Assembly (NCBI RefSeq): GCF_016545825.1
Contig: NC_052620.1
Location: 42,036,620 to 42,100,619 of the forward strand
From: Eucalyptus grandis
Lineage: Eukaryota > Streptophyta > Magnoliopsida > Myrtales > Myrtaceae
Reading direction: 5' to 3'
DNA length: 64,000 nt
Under the pieces are notes generated by a model. That model made no database searches. It was not told the DNA's origin and worked only from the letters and a program-made list of their open reading frames with translations. Below, piece by piece: positions 11,975-22,543 of the stretch. Position numbers and translations under genes: made by a program. Each line of letters starts with the position of its first letter. The first letter of the stretch is position 1.

Positions 11975-12171
11975 ATGTGATTTATAACGGTAAGTCTAGA
12001 CATATTCGTCATAGATATAACACTGTAAGGCAGTTGCTCTCAAATGGAATCATTTCTTTAGACTTTGTAAAGTCAAAGGAAAATATTGCGGATCCACTGA
12101 CAAAAGGTTTGTCGAAAGAGCATATAAACTACGCATCGAGGGGAATGGGTTTAAGAGCCTTAACCCAATAA
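11975..12171 (+). pseudogene. copia RNase H C-terminal remnant
   Basis: The segment reads SRHIRHRYNTVRQLL...NIADPLTKGLSKE, the canonical last 50 or so residues of copia RNase H. In complete elements about 2 kb of RT and RNase H sequence separates this from integrase, and here that block is absent. 12172-12733 is non-coding 3' sequence leading to the polypurine tract. Confidence 0.85.
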
Positions 12172-12733
12172 AGAGATTCCAGGGTGGAAACCTAACCTAT
12201 TTGATTGGTCCCATGGACTAGGTTCAATAGGACAACGCAAATTTTGGAAACTCTAGTGTAAGCATTGTCTCCCATTCCTATGATGCAACAGTGCTTTCCT
12301 ACAGCATTATTAAGGGTACGCTATGCGTTTAATGATTCCTATAACTTGGAATATAACATCCAAGTAAGATATGGTAGGATATCTTTAATAGGAATGCACC
12401 TATATGCGTGGAGCTGGCCGACTCTATGAAAATCTTTAAAGGCTAGATTTTTTAAAGCACGCATGAATCCCGAGAGGTTCAGGGCCGAAAGAATTAACAC
12501 AACCGAGAACCAATCTTGAATTGGAAATACTCCGCGTGAGGTTTATTGTCTAGGCTTACACAAACAACTGGCGATTCAAGGCTTAGTCCATCGACTGGTT
12601 AAGTAAGTCCGATAAGCTTTCACTAAAGAAGGTTCAAAGCGAAAGCTACCTATCTTGATGTAGTGTATTTCAACAGGCATGCTCAGATTCATTCGAGTAA
12701 AAAATGTTTTGTTGATCCATTAATGTGGGGGAT

Positions 12734-13464
12734 TGTTGTAATTATGGTTATAATTATGGTTAATGGATCAACGGAAGCTAATAAATTAATATACGTTTTT
12801 TCTGTTCACGTATCTTTTTTTGGATTCATGAATTTTCTATACTTTTATGTTCACGTATCTATTGAATTCATGAACTTCCTAGATTCATGTATCGTTTAGT
12901 TCATGTATTTATTGAGTTCATGAATCTCTTGAATTCACGTATCTTTGGATACATGAATCTCTTGGATTCACATATCTCTTTATTCATGAATCTCGTGGAT
13001 ACACGCGTCTATTTAATTCATGTATCTCTTTAGTACATGAACTAAAAAACTCTATAAATAGATATGAGCATAGAGCTTCATAAGAGTTTTTTTGGTTTTG
13101 GTTTTTCCGACTCGATTCCAAAAAGGCTTTGATATACTTTTCTACTCTTCTGTTTTATCTGGGTGTGCTGGTTCAATTGAACGGTTCGACAGAGTCCTGT
13201 TTGCATAGTGCTAATCCAAATAGGTTCGAGGTGTTGTATCTTGGGAGGCATAGTTCGTGAATCTGCGGACCACCTTTGGCAGGAACTAATCGCCTTAAGG
13301 AGATTCGGTTATCCGTACCTCACCTCCAATTTTATGTTATATCTTATTTTCTTCTTCTCCAAGATTTGTAAAGAGAAGAATATTATATAGCTATTATCAT
13401 CTTCTTTACATTGATGTTCTGATTACAACAAACAGTTTGTGTATTTGTGGATTAATTTCCAACA
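12734..13464 (+). repeat. 3' LTR of the exon-1 copia element
   Basis: Collinear with the 5' LTR, beginning TGTTGTAATTATGG. A shorter T-run near 12796 and scattered transitions distinguish it. Confidence 0.92.
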
Positions 13465-14615
13465 CTATGTAATAGCGAACGGCGGCATGTCGTTTGCACT
13501 TGATGTTGCGGAGAAGCTTGGAGTGCCTGGTGTGCTGTTTTGGACTCCCAGTGCTTGTGGATCCTTTGGTGTATACTTAGTACCATATGCTCCGCAAAAA
13601 AGGGCTATTCCCCCTTAAAGGTTAGGGAAGTACATGATTTTCTTTACTCTGTATTAAGTTTAAAAGCAACCTATCTGCATGACATGAATCATCTTAAATT
13701 CTTGGCTAATTGATTGGAGTGTGTCCTTTAAGATTTTGAAAGTCGTCGTGATAACTGTGGTCTCAAACACAATTCTTTCAGTTGGTTTGTTTAATAAATT
13801 GTTATCGTTGATATTATGTTATATCCATGTGTTTCGATGCAGATGCAAGTTATCTAACAAATGGATTCCTAGACACCACCATAGACTGGATTCCTAGTAT
13901 GAAAAACATTCGTCTGCGAGATCTTCCCAGCTTCATCAGGACAACCGATGGTAATGATATCATGATCAACTACATCATATGACGGTTGGAAAGAACACAC
14001 AAAGCCTCAGCAGTCATCCTCAACACGTTCGACTGCTTAGAAAAGGATGTTCTAATGGCTTTCTCTTCCATATTTCCAAATCTTTACACAATGGGTCCGA
14101 TTCACTTACTTCTCAATAAAATCGAAGACAACAACTCATGTCGCATAGGCTCAAATTTGTGGAAAGAAGATCCTGCTTGTTTGGGGTGGCTGGATTCAAA
14201 AGAACCCAATTCAGTGTTGTTCATAAATTTTGGGAGCATTGCCGTGGTAACGTCAGAGCAACTCATCGAGGTTTCATGGGGACTGGCTAACAGCCAAAAA
14301 CCCTTTTTGTGGATAATAAGGCCCGACCTCGTCGCTGGTGACACGGTGGTTTTGCCCTCAGAGTTCCTAGCGGAAACGAAGGACAGAGGAATGTTGGTGT
14401 GTTGGCCGTTCTTTGCAGAGCAGCAGACTAACTGCCGGTATAGCTACACGGAGTGGGGGATCGGGATGGAGATCGACAATGACGTGAAGAGGGACGAAGT
14501 GGAAGGATTGGTGAGGGAGTTGATGGAAGGAGAGAAGGGGAAGGAGATGAGGAAGAAGGCCATGGAGTGGAAGGTGAAGGCCAAGGAAGCAATTATGCTC
14601 GGTGGGACTTCGTAC

Positions 14616-15290
14616 TATTGTGATGGGACGAGCGATCGAACAAAATATAGACGGGAGAAGAAAAATAAATCAGACACCAGATTTACGTGGTTTAGTCGTA
14701 AAGACCTACATCCACGGGGAGAGCAGCAGGGAATTTCACTATAGATCAAGCGATACAAGGAGATTATACACTCAAGTCACTCAAACATTCTCTCGGTATT
14801 TCCCTAACCCTAATTTAATCCAAACCTAAGTCAGGGCACAAAATTATCACACAAGCTTAAAAAAAATGCTGAAAAAGAACTCATTTTCTTGATCGCGCTT
14901 TAGCTTGAAGACATGCGGCTCCTCCTTTTCTCTTGTATGGGTGTAGCAGCAACACCCTGAGAAGAAGACCTCTTTCGCCGGCTCCCTTCTGCGACTTCTA
15001 CGTAGGGTTTCGGCCGTGTGTTTCAGAAGAAGGGAGAAGACCTACAAAAAATTCCTTTTATACGTGTGTGTGTATGTGCGTGCGCGCGCCCCCACGGTCA
15101 AAGGTTTGACCTTGGCCGCACCGATTGATTCCTTCTTCGGTGACGGACGCTGCAGGTAAAGAACCCCTCCCTTTGTTTTACTTTTGTCTTGGTTCGGACG
15201 TCCAAGTCCAAGTCCATGTTTGGACTTTCCTATTTCAAGCCAAACTTCCAAATACACCAATCTTTCTTTATTTTAATTTTAGATAATATA
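14616..15290. other. Rearranged, TE-like DNA after the locus 2 breakpoint
   Basis: Similarity to UGT genes ends after 'gacttcgtac' at 14615. The following DNA contains 'tcagacaccagatttacg' and 'cctacatccacgggga', words that I associate with widespread plant LTR elements, and a (GT)n/(GC)n tract at 15063-15091. No coding sequence or clear ends are seen. It may be a retroelement fragment that truncated locus 2. Confidence 0.4.
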
Positions 15291-16317
15291 TTGATTGCAA
15301 AAGAGCTAGCATGTACTTGTCTTCTCTTGTAATACTTACACGTACCCAACTATTCGTAATTTAGTCTTTGTACATATAGTTGAATGAACTGCATTCCAGC
15401 CAACATTAGGTGTGCTAATAAAGGCCGAGGCCAAATTTTCTGGTGATACTACTCCGAAGAACGCGTGCTTTCATCATTTCGCATGATATGTTTTTTTTTG
15501 GGTCCCTCTAGCATGATGGTCCGGTTAGCTAACGGTGGAGGGACCCAGCACAAAAGTTTTCTTTCTCTATCACAAGCATGTGGAAACTTGCCAAGCGAAG
15601 CACAAGCGTAGGAAAATGTGTGGTAGAGGATTCACCGTTTCTTTCATAAGCTAACGGTACGGTTAGCTAATCATTCCCCCCTCCCTTTTTTTTATTCACC
15701 CGTATTTTGACCAACCCCACATAAGAAGAGTGATATAAAAGCACACATAAAATGAGAAAATTACTAAAAAAAATCTTGAACATTTTGACTAATTTAATCC
15801 TAAATCTATCTGGTCCATCCAATCAAATTTGTCTCTAGAGCCGGAGGGAGGAAGAAGGAGGGAAGAGGGAAAAAAAGAATTAAAAAAAAAAGATTACAAA
15901 GTTAATAAAAAATTCAAAAAAATATTATTAAAAAATTATTGGGCAACTTCACATCGGTGTCGATTAGCTAAATTTGGTAAGATGGATTGAATTAATATAA
16001 TTGCAAAAGGTATATGAATCAATTGGCCAAAAAATAACTTTATTACTAAATCTGTATAATTGCACTAAGTCTAGAAATTTTTTTGGTAATTTTTCCCACT
16101 AAGCTAGGCTCATAAAATTATAAATTAAGTAATGTAATTAAAAATTAAAAAGAATGTGTTTAATTCAGAAGTATATCAGAGCCCGCGACATCACATATAT
16201 CGCAAGATACCAATTTCGTCGATGAATCTGACAGTACAAGTAGCATTATTCGCTTATAAAAAGAATCGGAGGCTCTTCTTCCACAAAAACAACACACAGA
16301 GAGAGAGAGAGAGAGAG
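15291..16317 (+). promoter_or_regulatory. Promoter region of UGT locus 3
   Basis: Collinear with the region upstream of locus 6 (43430-43703 joined to 53175-53365), sharing 'taatacttacacgtaccca' and 'cgaggccaaatttt..'. A TATA box TTATAAAAAG lies at 16254-16263, 55 bp before the ATG, and a (GA)n tract at 16297-16317 forms the end of the 5' UTR. Relative to locus 6 there is an extra ~190-bp piece at about 15491-15690, with a 9-bp stem (GGGTCCCTC/GAGGGACCC at 15500-15508 and 15538-15546). An AT-rich stretch at 15770-16150 shows nothing else. Confidence 0.65.
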
Positions 16318-18389
16318 ATGGTTTATCCTCAAGCGGGAGAGAAGCCTCATGCAGTATGCATCCCATACCCAGCACAGGGCCACATAAACCCCATGCTCAA
16401 ACTGGCCAAGCTCCTTCACCACAAGGGCTTCCACATCACCTTCGTCAACACCGAACACATCCACAAGCGCTTGCTCCGGTCGCAGGGGCCCCACTCCCTC
16501 GACGGACTGCCCCACTTCCGCTTTGACATGATCCCCGACGGCCTCCCGCCCTCGGACCCCGACTCCACCCAGGACATCCCCTCGCTCTGTGCTTCTCTAT
16601 CTGAACACGGGCTATCGGCGTTTAGGAGTCTTCTCCTGAAGCTCCAAGAGCAATCCCAAGACGCTGTGGTGCCCCCGGTCACGTGTATCGTGTCCGACGG
16701 CGTGATGACGTTCACTGTGGATGCTGCCGAGGAGTTGAAGATTCCTGAAGTTGTGTTTTGGACGCCCAGTGCTTGCGGGCTGCTTGGCTACACTAAGTAT
16801 CGTCGTCTTGTCGAGGATGGTTTTACGCCCCTGAAAGGTCCGCACTCCATGTTATATTTGTCAATGGAGGATTTAGGCTTTTTTTTTTTTTAATAACTTT
16901 TTTCACCAAAAAATATTTGCAGTTACATATTTTGGAATTTAGACGTTTCTCAGTTCCCTACGTTTGTTTCTTCCCGTCCTTCGTTTACATTTCGAAAGAA
17001 GACCAATTTTATTTCGTACATGGCATGAGCATAAAAGAGAATAAGATAAATGCATATCTTTTAGTAAGATGTTTACTATAAATGATCCGGCAAGACCACG
17101 TTAGGTGGTATATAGGTCGATCACTTTGGTTTAGGTCATCGGATGCAATACTGCATATACTAATGAACAAATTTAATAATAAATTATAGTATATTTAAAG
17201 TAGTGCTAGTACATACGAATACTAGTTTATAGTGTCACTATTTTTGTGTCCAAACAACAAAAAATATAGCTCATATAATTCCGAACACCTGAGATTTTGT
17301 ATACAAATCTTAATTACTGTTTGGACCCCTAGCACGATTGCTAGGGAGACTGAAAGGCGATTCTGGGATAAACTGTAGATAGATATTTGAACAGTATTCT
17401 AGATAGTTCTATCTACCCTTTGTTCGTGGTGTAACTCTTTGTTTTATGATGATGGCAGATCCAACCTACTTGTCGAATGGATATCTGGAGACCACGGTGA
17501 GCTGGACTTTAGGCATGAAAAGCATTCGCCTGAGAGACTTCCCCACCTTCATCCGAACCCTAGACCACCAAGATATCTTGCTCAACTTCGTCATCCGAGA
17601 AGTCGAGAGATCTTTCAGGGCTTCCGCAGTCATCCTCAACACCTTCGACACCCTCGAGCACGACGTCCTGGAGTCTCTCTCCTCCGTCTTCCCCCACATC
17701 TACACCATTGGGCCGCTCCAGCTCCTTGCCGACCAGATCCAAGACGAAGCCCTGAGATTGGTAGGGGGAACTTATGGAGAGAGGAGCCCGGGTGCTTGCC
17801 ATGGCTTGACTCGAAGGAGCCTGGCTCGGTGGTGTACGTGAACTTCGGCAGCATCATGGTCATGACCACTGGTCAGCTCACCGAGTTTGCGTGGGGACTG
17901 GCTAACAGCCAGAAACCATTCCTGTGGATCATAAGGCCGGACCTTGTGGTGAGCAAGTCGGCTGTGTTGCCGCCCGAGTTCGTGGAAGAAATTGCAGGCC
18001 GAGGGATGCTGGTGAGCTGGTGCTAGCAGGAGGAGGTCCTGAAGCACCGGGCGATTGGGGGTTTCCTGACACATAGCGGATGGAACTCGACACTTGAGAG
18101 CCTCTGCGGTGGCGTGCCGGTGATATGCTGGCCGTTCTTTGCGGAGCAGCAGACTAACTGCCGGTATAGCTGCACGGAGTGGGGGATTGGGATGGAGATC
18201 GACAATGACGTGAAGAGGGACGAAGTGGAAGGATTGGTGAGGGAGTTGATGGAGGGAGAGAAGGGGAAGGAGATGAGGAAGAAGGCCATGGAGTGGAAGG
18301 CGAAGGCCGAGGAAGCAATTATGCCCGGTGGGACTTCGTACAATAACGTGGACAAGCTCATCTCCGAAGTACTCTCGTCCATTGATTGA
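16318..18389 (+). pseudogene. UGT85-type glucosyltransferase with frameshift and stop (locus 3)
   Basis: Exon 1 is 16318-16837, starting [25 protein letters not shown], which contains the catalytic His and, further on, CIVSDGV with the partner Asp. I chose this ATG, not the in-frame ATG at 16156, because the TATA box and GA-rich leader lie between them. The intron is 16838-17458 (GT..AG, phase 1) and exon 2 runs to TGA 18387-18389. Two lesions break exon 2. One G is lost from a G run near 17768 (five against six in locus 1). A TAG at 18024-18026 stands where the PSPG box should read WCP. Downstream, [23 protein letters not shown] and the remainder are intact. The lesions make it a pseudogene unless they are assembly errors. 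It is the closest relative of locus 1. Confidence 0.9.
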
Positions 18390-20391
18390 CCACTATAGAT
18401 GGCTGAAGGTTTTTGGCCAGTTGATTGATCAATTAATAAATTGCTCCTTGGAGAATATAGGTCAGATTTTGGAGAGGTCTAGGGAGCTTTGGTATTGTAT
18501 GCAATGTGTTATTGTCTTGCCCACCGATCAATTTGATTGTTGAATGCAAGTTCCAAGTTAGATGTTGGAGTTCAGACTTGGCATATGCACATGCGTGCAT
18601 GGCTGCGTGCAAATAATTAAGTCTTTGTTATCTTCAATCGCTCTGGATATAATAGAACTTGTTCAGTTCATCAAGCTTGTGCTCCATATATAGCATTTAC
18701 CACTATTTTTTTTACTACTTTGGATGAAGAAAAGATATTAAAGATAAAAAAATATCAATCGTGCTATTCCTTAAGTGATAATGCGATTTAAGACCTCCAT
18801 GATAGAAATGGTTTGTACGTTCCAACCAAAAGTAGGGCTGCTCATGCAAATTTTAGAACCATACAGAATGTAGATGGATCTCGAGTGTAATATCTTTCAC
18901 TTCCAATTCTTCCATTTGTCGTTGTTTTACCGATTTTTGTGGGAGAAAGGAAATGGGAGGACATAATTTTACAAACAATCAATTTTCTACGGATTAGAAG
19001 GTTTTAAAGCAAACAATTAAACACGTAATAATTTTGAGAAACATATACATTGTACCTTAACGAGTGATATACATGAAGTTTATCCATCAGATAACAAATG
19101 CGGTGTCTCAAGTACATATACTTGTTTGTGCAATCTTTGACTTTTCTTGTATGTCATGCATCAAGCCATAACATGGCTCGTCAAATTGAGAAAAATTATT
19201 AGTTAGACGAATCCATGCCACTCTCCATTTGATGATTTAAAAAATATTTTTAAAAAAATTAATTATCTATACCACTTAGAAAAATAAATAATATATCTGC
19301 TTAGACATTAATTACCATTAGTAAAGAAAATATTTTTTATCAAGTGATACAAATAATCATTTTAAGGAAAATATTCTTCATATCATTTATTTTTGCAGAA
19401 ATAAATTGAACCCAAGTCGCATAAATCATGTGACCAAAAAAAAAAAAATCACATAAATCACCACATCATTTAGCTTCCGGTATACCCAATAAAATATTCA
19501 ATGACCAATTAACAATGTGCATGTGTGAAAAATATTTTTATGTTATGATCAGAACATCGAGAAGAAACTATCCGATGCACTTTTCTCCATAGCTTCATTT
19601 GATCATTAATCAATTTGGAAGTCCAATAGATTTGCATAATCCCTAAAGTTTGATAAGACTCCCAAATTTCATAGTCATTCCCTTTCAAGGTTCCAATAAA
19701 ATAAGAAATGGATCGATAATCACAAGACTAGTCCAATGGGTTGAACCAAGCAAAGAGACAAAACTGTATAGACCTGTCTAATTAGCAACGCTTCCACGAT
19801 ACTTGTCTTTTACAAAGACAAAGGAAACAAAACAAGAATCACAAAAAGGAAAAAAAAGACACTATAGCTCAATTCATTCATCTTTGACTATTCTGCCGTC
19901 TATTGTTTTCATCTTTAATGCAGCAATCTCAACTAAGGCTTTGATTTTGTCACATAGTCGTTACACTCAATCTTTCATTTAGGTATTCGATTAATCTTGA
20001 ATATGGACCACGGTGATGTGAAATCTTAAATTGTCTTTCTTCTTTTCCATTCTCTACAAAGACACAGTCTATCTTGTTTACCCTAGCTACCTATATTGCA
20101 AGTACTATACTTAATGTACGTACCATACCAATAAATGGTCTTGCAAATTGCACTCTTCTTTTCTTTTTCCCCACTTAGTTACTTAATAAGTGTGTTCCGA
20201 CGATATTTTCAAGGAAATGTAATCATGTTTTACTTCATTCTTTTGTAGGCATCAGTCGGCTCTTTTTGTCTTCAAACGCCAATTTTTTTTTTTTTTTTTT
20301 AAAGCAAATCTTCTTATGCCGCCAACTTCGCATATCAAAGCGCCGTTAATGAAGAACTACTAACGTCAGGCGAGCATGCCTAGTGGATTTC
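18390..20391. other. 3' flank of locus 3, paralogous to the locus 1 flank
   Basis: Collinear with 1672-3660 with frequent substitutions and small indels. AATAAA at 18435 is a plausible polyadenylation signal. No coding sequence was found. Confidence 0.8.
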
Positions 20392-21470
20392 ATGCGTGTG
20401 CACCGATGGATAATCAAACATGGGAACTTGTCAATTTACCTCCGCATCGTAAGCCAATCGGATGCAAATGGGTTTACAAGATCAAATATCGAGCTGATGG
20501 TTCGGTTGAAAGATACAAAGCCAGGTTGGTAGCAAAAGGTTTCACACAGAAAGAAGGGTTTGATTATCATGAAACCTTTCTCTCCCGTGGCTAAAGATGT
20601 TTAGCAAGCTTATTGAGACCGGCCCCTACATCAGATGGATGTTCACAATGCCTTTCTTCATGGAGATCTAGATGAAGAGATTTATATGAACATTCCACAG
20701 GGTTTACGGAGACAGGGGGAGAATAAAGTATGTCGTCTTCGCAAATCCCTATATGGACTTAAGCAAGCATCCGAGACAATGGTATGCAAAATTTTTGAGT
20801 CCTTGATAGCTGCTGGTTTTCTGAGCAAATTTGATTATGCTGTTTTCACATGGACTAAAGGTACGTCATCTATATACCGATTATGGGCAATGATGAGATA
20901 GCCATCAAAAAGTTCAAGCAATTCCTGCATTCTACTTTTCATATAAAAATCTAGGTTTGCCAAAGTATTTTCTTGGAATAGAAATTGCTCGATCGACCAA
21001 GGAATATCCCTCAGCCGGAGGAAATTTGCCTTGGAAATCATATCAGGATTGTCGGGATGTAAGCCAGCTGTAATTCCATTGAGCAGAACATCAAGCTGAC
21101 CACAGCAGATTATGATGCCGAGTCTCTCAAAAGGCTGATTTAAAGATCCAATGAGTTATCGAAACTAGTTGGGAAGCTCATATATTTGTGCTATTCGAAC
21201 AGAAGAACAGGCGGATATTTTCACCAAACCTTTGTGTCAAAGTCAGCACGCGTATCTCCTAAGCAAGCTAGGTGTCTTGGATATCTACAAGCCACCAGCT
21301 TGAGGGGGAGTGTTGGAAGATACGCAAGAAGATTCCAATGTATCATTCAAAGATCAATTATGTATCGTATCTAATTGGATACAAATTGTAATATATTTAG
21401 TTACTTGTTTTATACACTCTTTTGTACTATAACAATTTTTTTTGGTCGAATTCCCGCCAACTTCGAAGTG
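20392..21470 (+). mobile_element. Truncated copia fragment (RT/RNase H remnants plus LTR start)
   Basis: Interrupts the paralogous flank between 'tagtggattt' and 'tatttaatagttagatatg'. It encodes pieces of reverse transcriptase in order: [23 protein letters not shown]... (20412 on), [20 protein letters not shown], then after a deletion MDVHNAFLHGDLDEEIYM (20635 on) and CRLRKSLYGLKQA. Then come IKNLGLPKYFLGIE and the RNase H end ADIFTKPL. The catalytic YVDD region is missing. A polypurine tract 'gagggggag' (21302-21310) is followed by the LTR start TGTTGGAAGATACG at 21311. The LTR ends abruptly by about 21440. No 5' LTR, gag or integrase is present. Confidence 0.85.
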
Positions 21471-22180
21471 CTATTTAATAGTTAGATATGCAATAATTTC
21501 CAGACATTGGCCGAAGTATTTTGTTTCGTCCTTGCGTGGCACATGATTTGCCGGCCTCTTCGATGTTGATGCATATCCATGTCATGCTATCATCTAAAAA
21601 TTGTTCGGTTGGATCCAATCAATTGCGTTTTGAAAGTAAAAAGAACCATCATAATGTTTCGATAATCAAAGAACCATCATACTAGCCGACGACCATGGGA
21701 AACATTGTAAATTTGATAGGATTTCCAGATTGGCGGTGCAAACACGTTTCTGATGCTTCATTTGTCCAAAGTACTATGTTTTTTTAAGGTTAGGTGAGCG
21801 CCTAGCGAGCCCTCATCCTAAATATTGATTAGACCTATTCCCAGACTAGGGGAGGCGCGTATGGTCCCTAAACATGGAGAAAATATTGGCTGGTTCCGGA
21901 CCACCAGGCCTGGAACACCCAATATTTTCTCCTTCCTAAGAGAGGGAACGAAGGAAAGAGAATATAATATAAATAATTGTGTGCGGATCACGAGAGAGAG
22001 TAGGAGCTAGTGTGTGCGGGCTAGTGAGAGAGAAATGAAATTATTCTTGTGCATAAATTCGTTTGATTGTGAGCCGCCCCCCCACCCAAAACACCTCCAC
22101 GTGTCGCTTCCTGAGTGGTTGGAGACCACGCTTACTTGGCAGTCCGGAGCTAGCAGAAGAATTGCATAAGCACATTAAAC
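21471..22180. other. Remaining 3' flank of locus 3
   Basis: 21471-21870 is collinear with 3670-4080 behind locus 1. 21870-22150 has no counterpart there and contains the hairpin at 21876-21932 and a GAGAGA-rich stretch. 22155-22180 holds the intact equivalent ('attaaaccatagtc') of the site occupied by the 3.9-kb insertion in the other unit. Confidence 0.7.
21876..21932. repeat. Perfect-stem inverted repeat
   Basis: GGAGAAAATATTGG at 21876-21889 is the exact reverse complement of CCAATATTTTCTCC at 21919-21932. GGTTCC and GGAAC give a few further inner pairs. It could fold as a 57-nt hairpin or be the remains of a small inverted-repeat element. It is absent from the locus 1 flank. Confidence 0.75.
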
Positions 22181-22543
22181 CATAGTCACATGATGTCGTT
22201 TCTCTGGCCACAAAAGCCGTATGTTCATCGTACCAAGGAAAATAGTTCTCCGTATAAGGTCAGAATTTGGAACGCCAAGGAGAACCACAAAGAATGAAAA
22301 ACGAGAAAGGATGGCCGGTGGATCTATCTACCGCGTTCATTTTTGACGACGCTTTTTTGTTCTCTTATTGCAGGAGCATGAATATATCAAGGCGCGGGTT
22401 TGTTTTACGAGCTTAGACCGACATACACGTGAAATGAAAGCCCACTGACCCATCAACCCCATCTTCTGCAATTCTGTGGAGAGCCTGTCTTGTCTTCTCA
22501 CGGAGAGAGAGAGAGAGAGAGAGGGAGGGAAGGAGGGAGGGAG
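22181..22543 (+). promoter_or_regulatory. Promoter and 5' UTR of UGT locus 4
   Basis: Collinear with 8172-8527 in front of locus 2. It ends in a GA-rich microsatellite from 22503 that leads into the ATG at 22544. No convincing TATA box was identified. Confidence 0.6.

Larger units (their letters stand above)
8901..13464 (+). mobile_element. Ty1/copia LTR retrotransposon, RT-deleted, inside UGT exon 1
   Basis: LTRs of 737 bp (8901-9637) and 731 bp (12734-13464) begin TGTT and end CCAACA. Between them lie gag, protease, integrase and the very end of RNase H, but no reverse transcriptase. A polypurine tract 'gtgggggat' (12725-12733) precedes the 3' LTR. The host sequence has TTGTG before and CTATG after, a decayed 5-bp target duplication. 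By eye the LTRs differ at about 26 positions, mostly transitions, so the insertion is not recent. Orientation is the same as the gene. Missing RT makes it non-autonomous. Confidence 0.93.
8528..14615 (+). pseudogene. UGT85-type glucosyltransferase pseudogene, split and chimeric (locus 2)
   Basis: Exon 1 starts at ATG 8528 ([11 protein letters not shown]...) with the acceptor-side motif YPAQGHINP that holds the catalytic His, and runs to 8900. There a copia element (8901-13464) interrupts the exon. Exon 1 resumes at 13470, contains a one-base insertion near 13562 relative to locus 4 and ends at 13620 (AAAG/gttagg). The intron is 13621-13842 and exon 2 starts at 13843. A CGA-to-TGA stop lies at 13980-13982. 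At about 14400 a 111-bp in-frame block corresponding to locus 4 23853-23963 is missing, removing nearly all of the PSPG donor-binding box. Downstream of this point the sequence switches from locus 4-like to locus 1/3-like. At 14615 similarity to every UGT stops, so the native C-terminus is absent. This gene cannot encode a working enzyme. Confidence 0.93.

Noticed and set aside
16156..16317. Upstream in-frame ATG for locus 3
   Set aside because: The TATA box and GA-rich leader lie between it and the ATG at 16318, and related genes all start at the latter.
22490..22543. Upstream in-frame ATG for locus 4
   Set aside because: The extra peptide is a translated GA microsatellite. Locus 2 starts at the equivalent of 22544.
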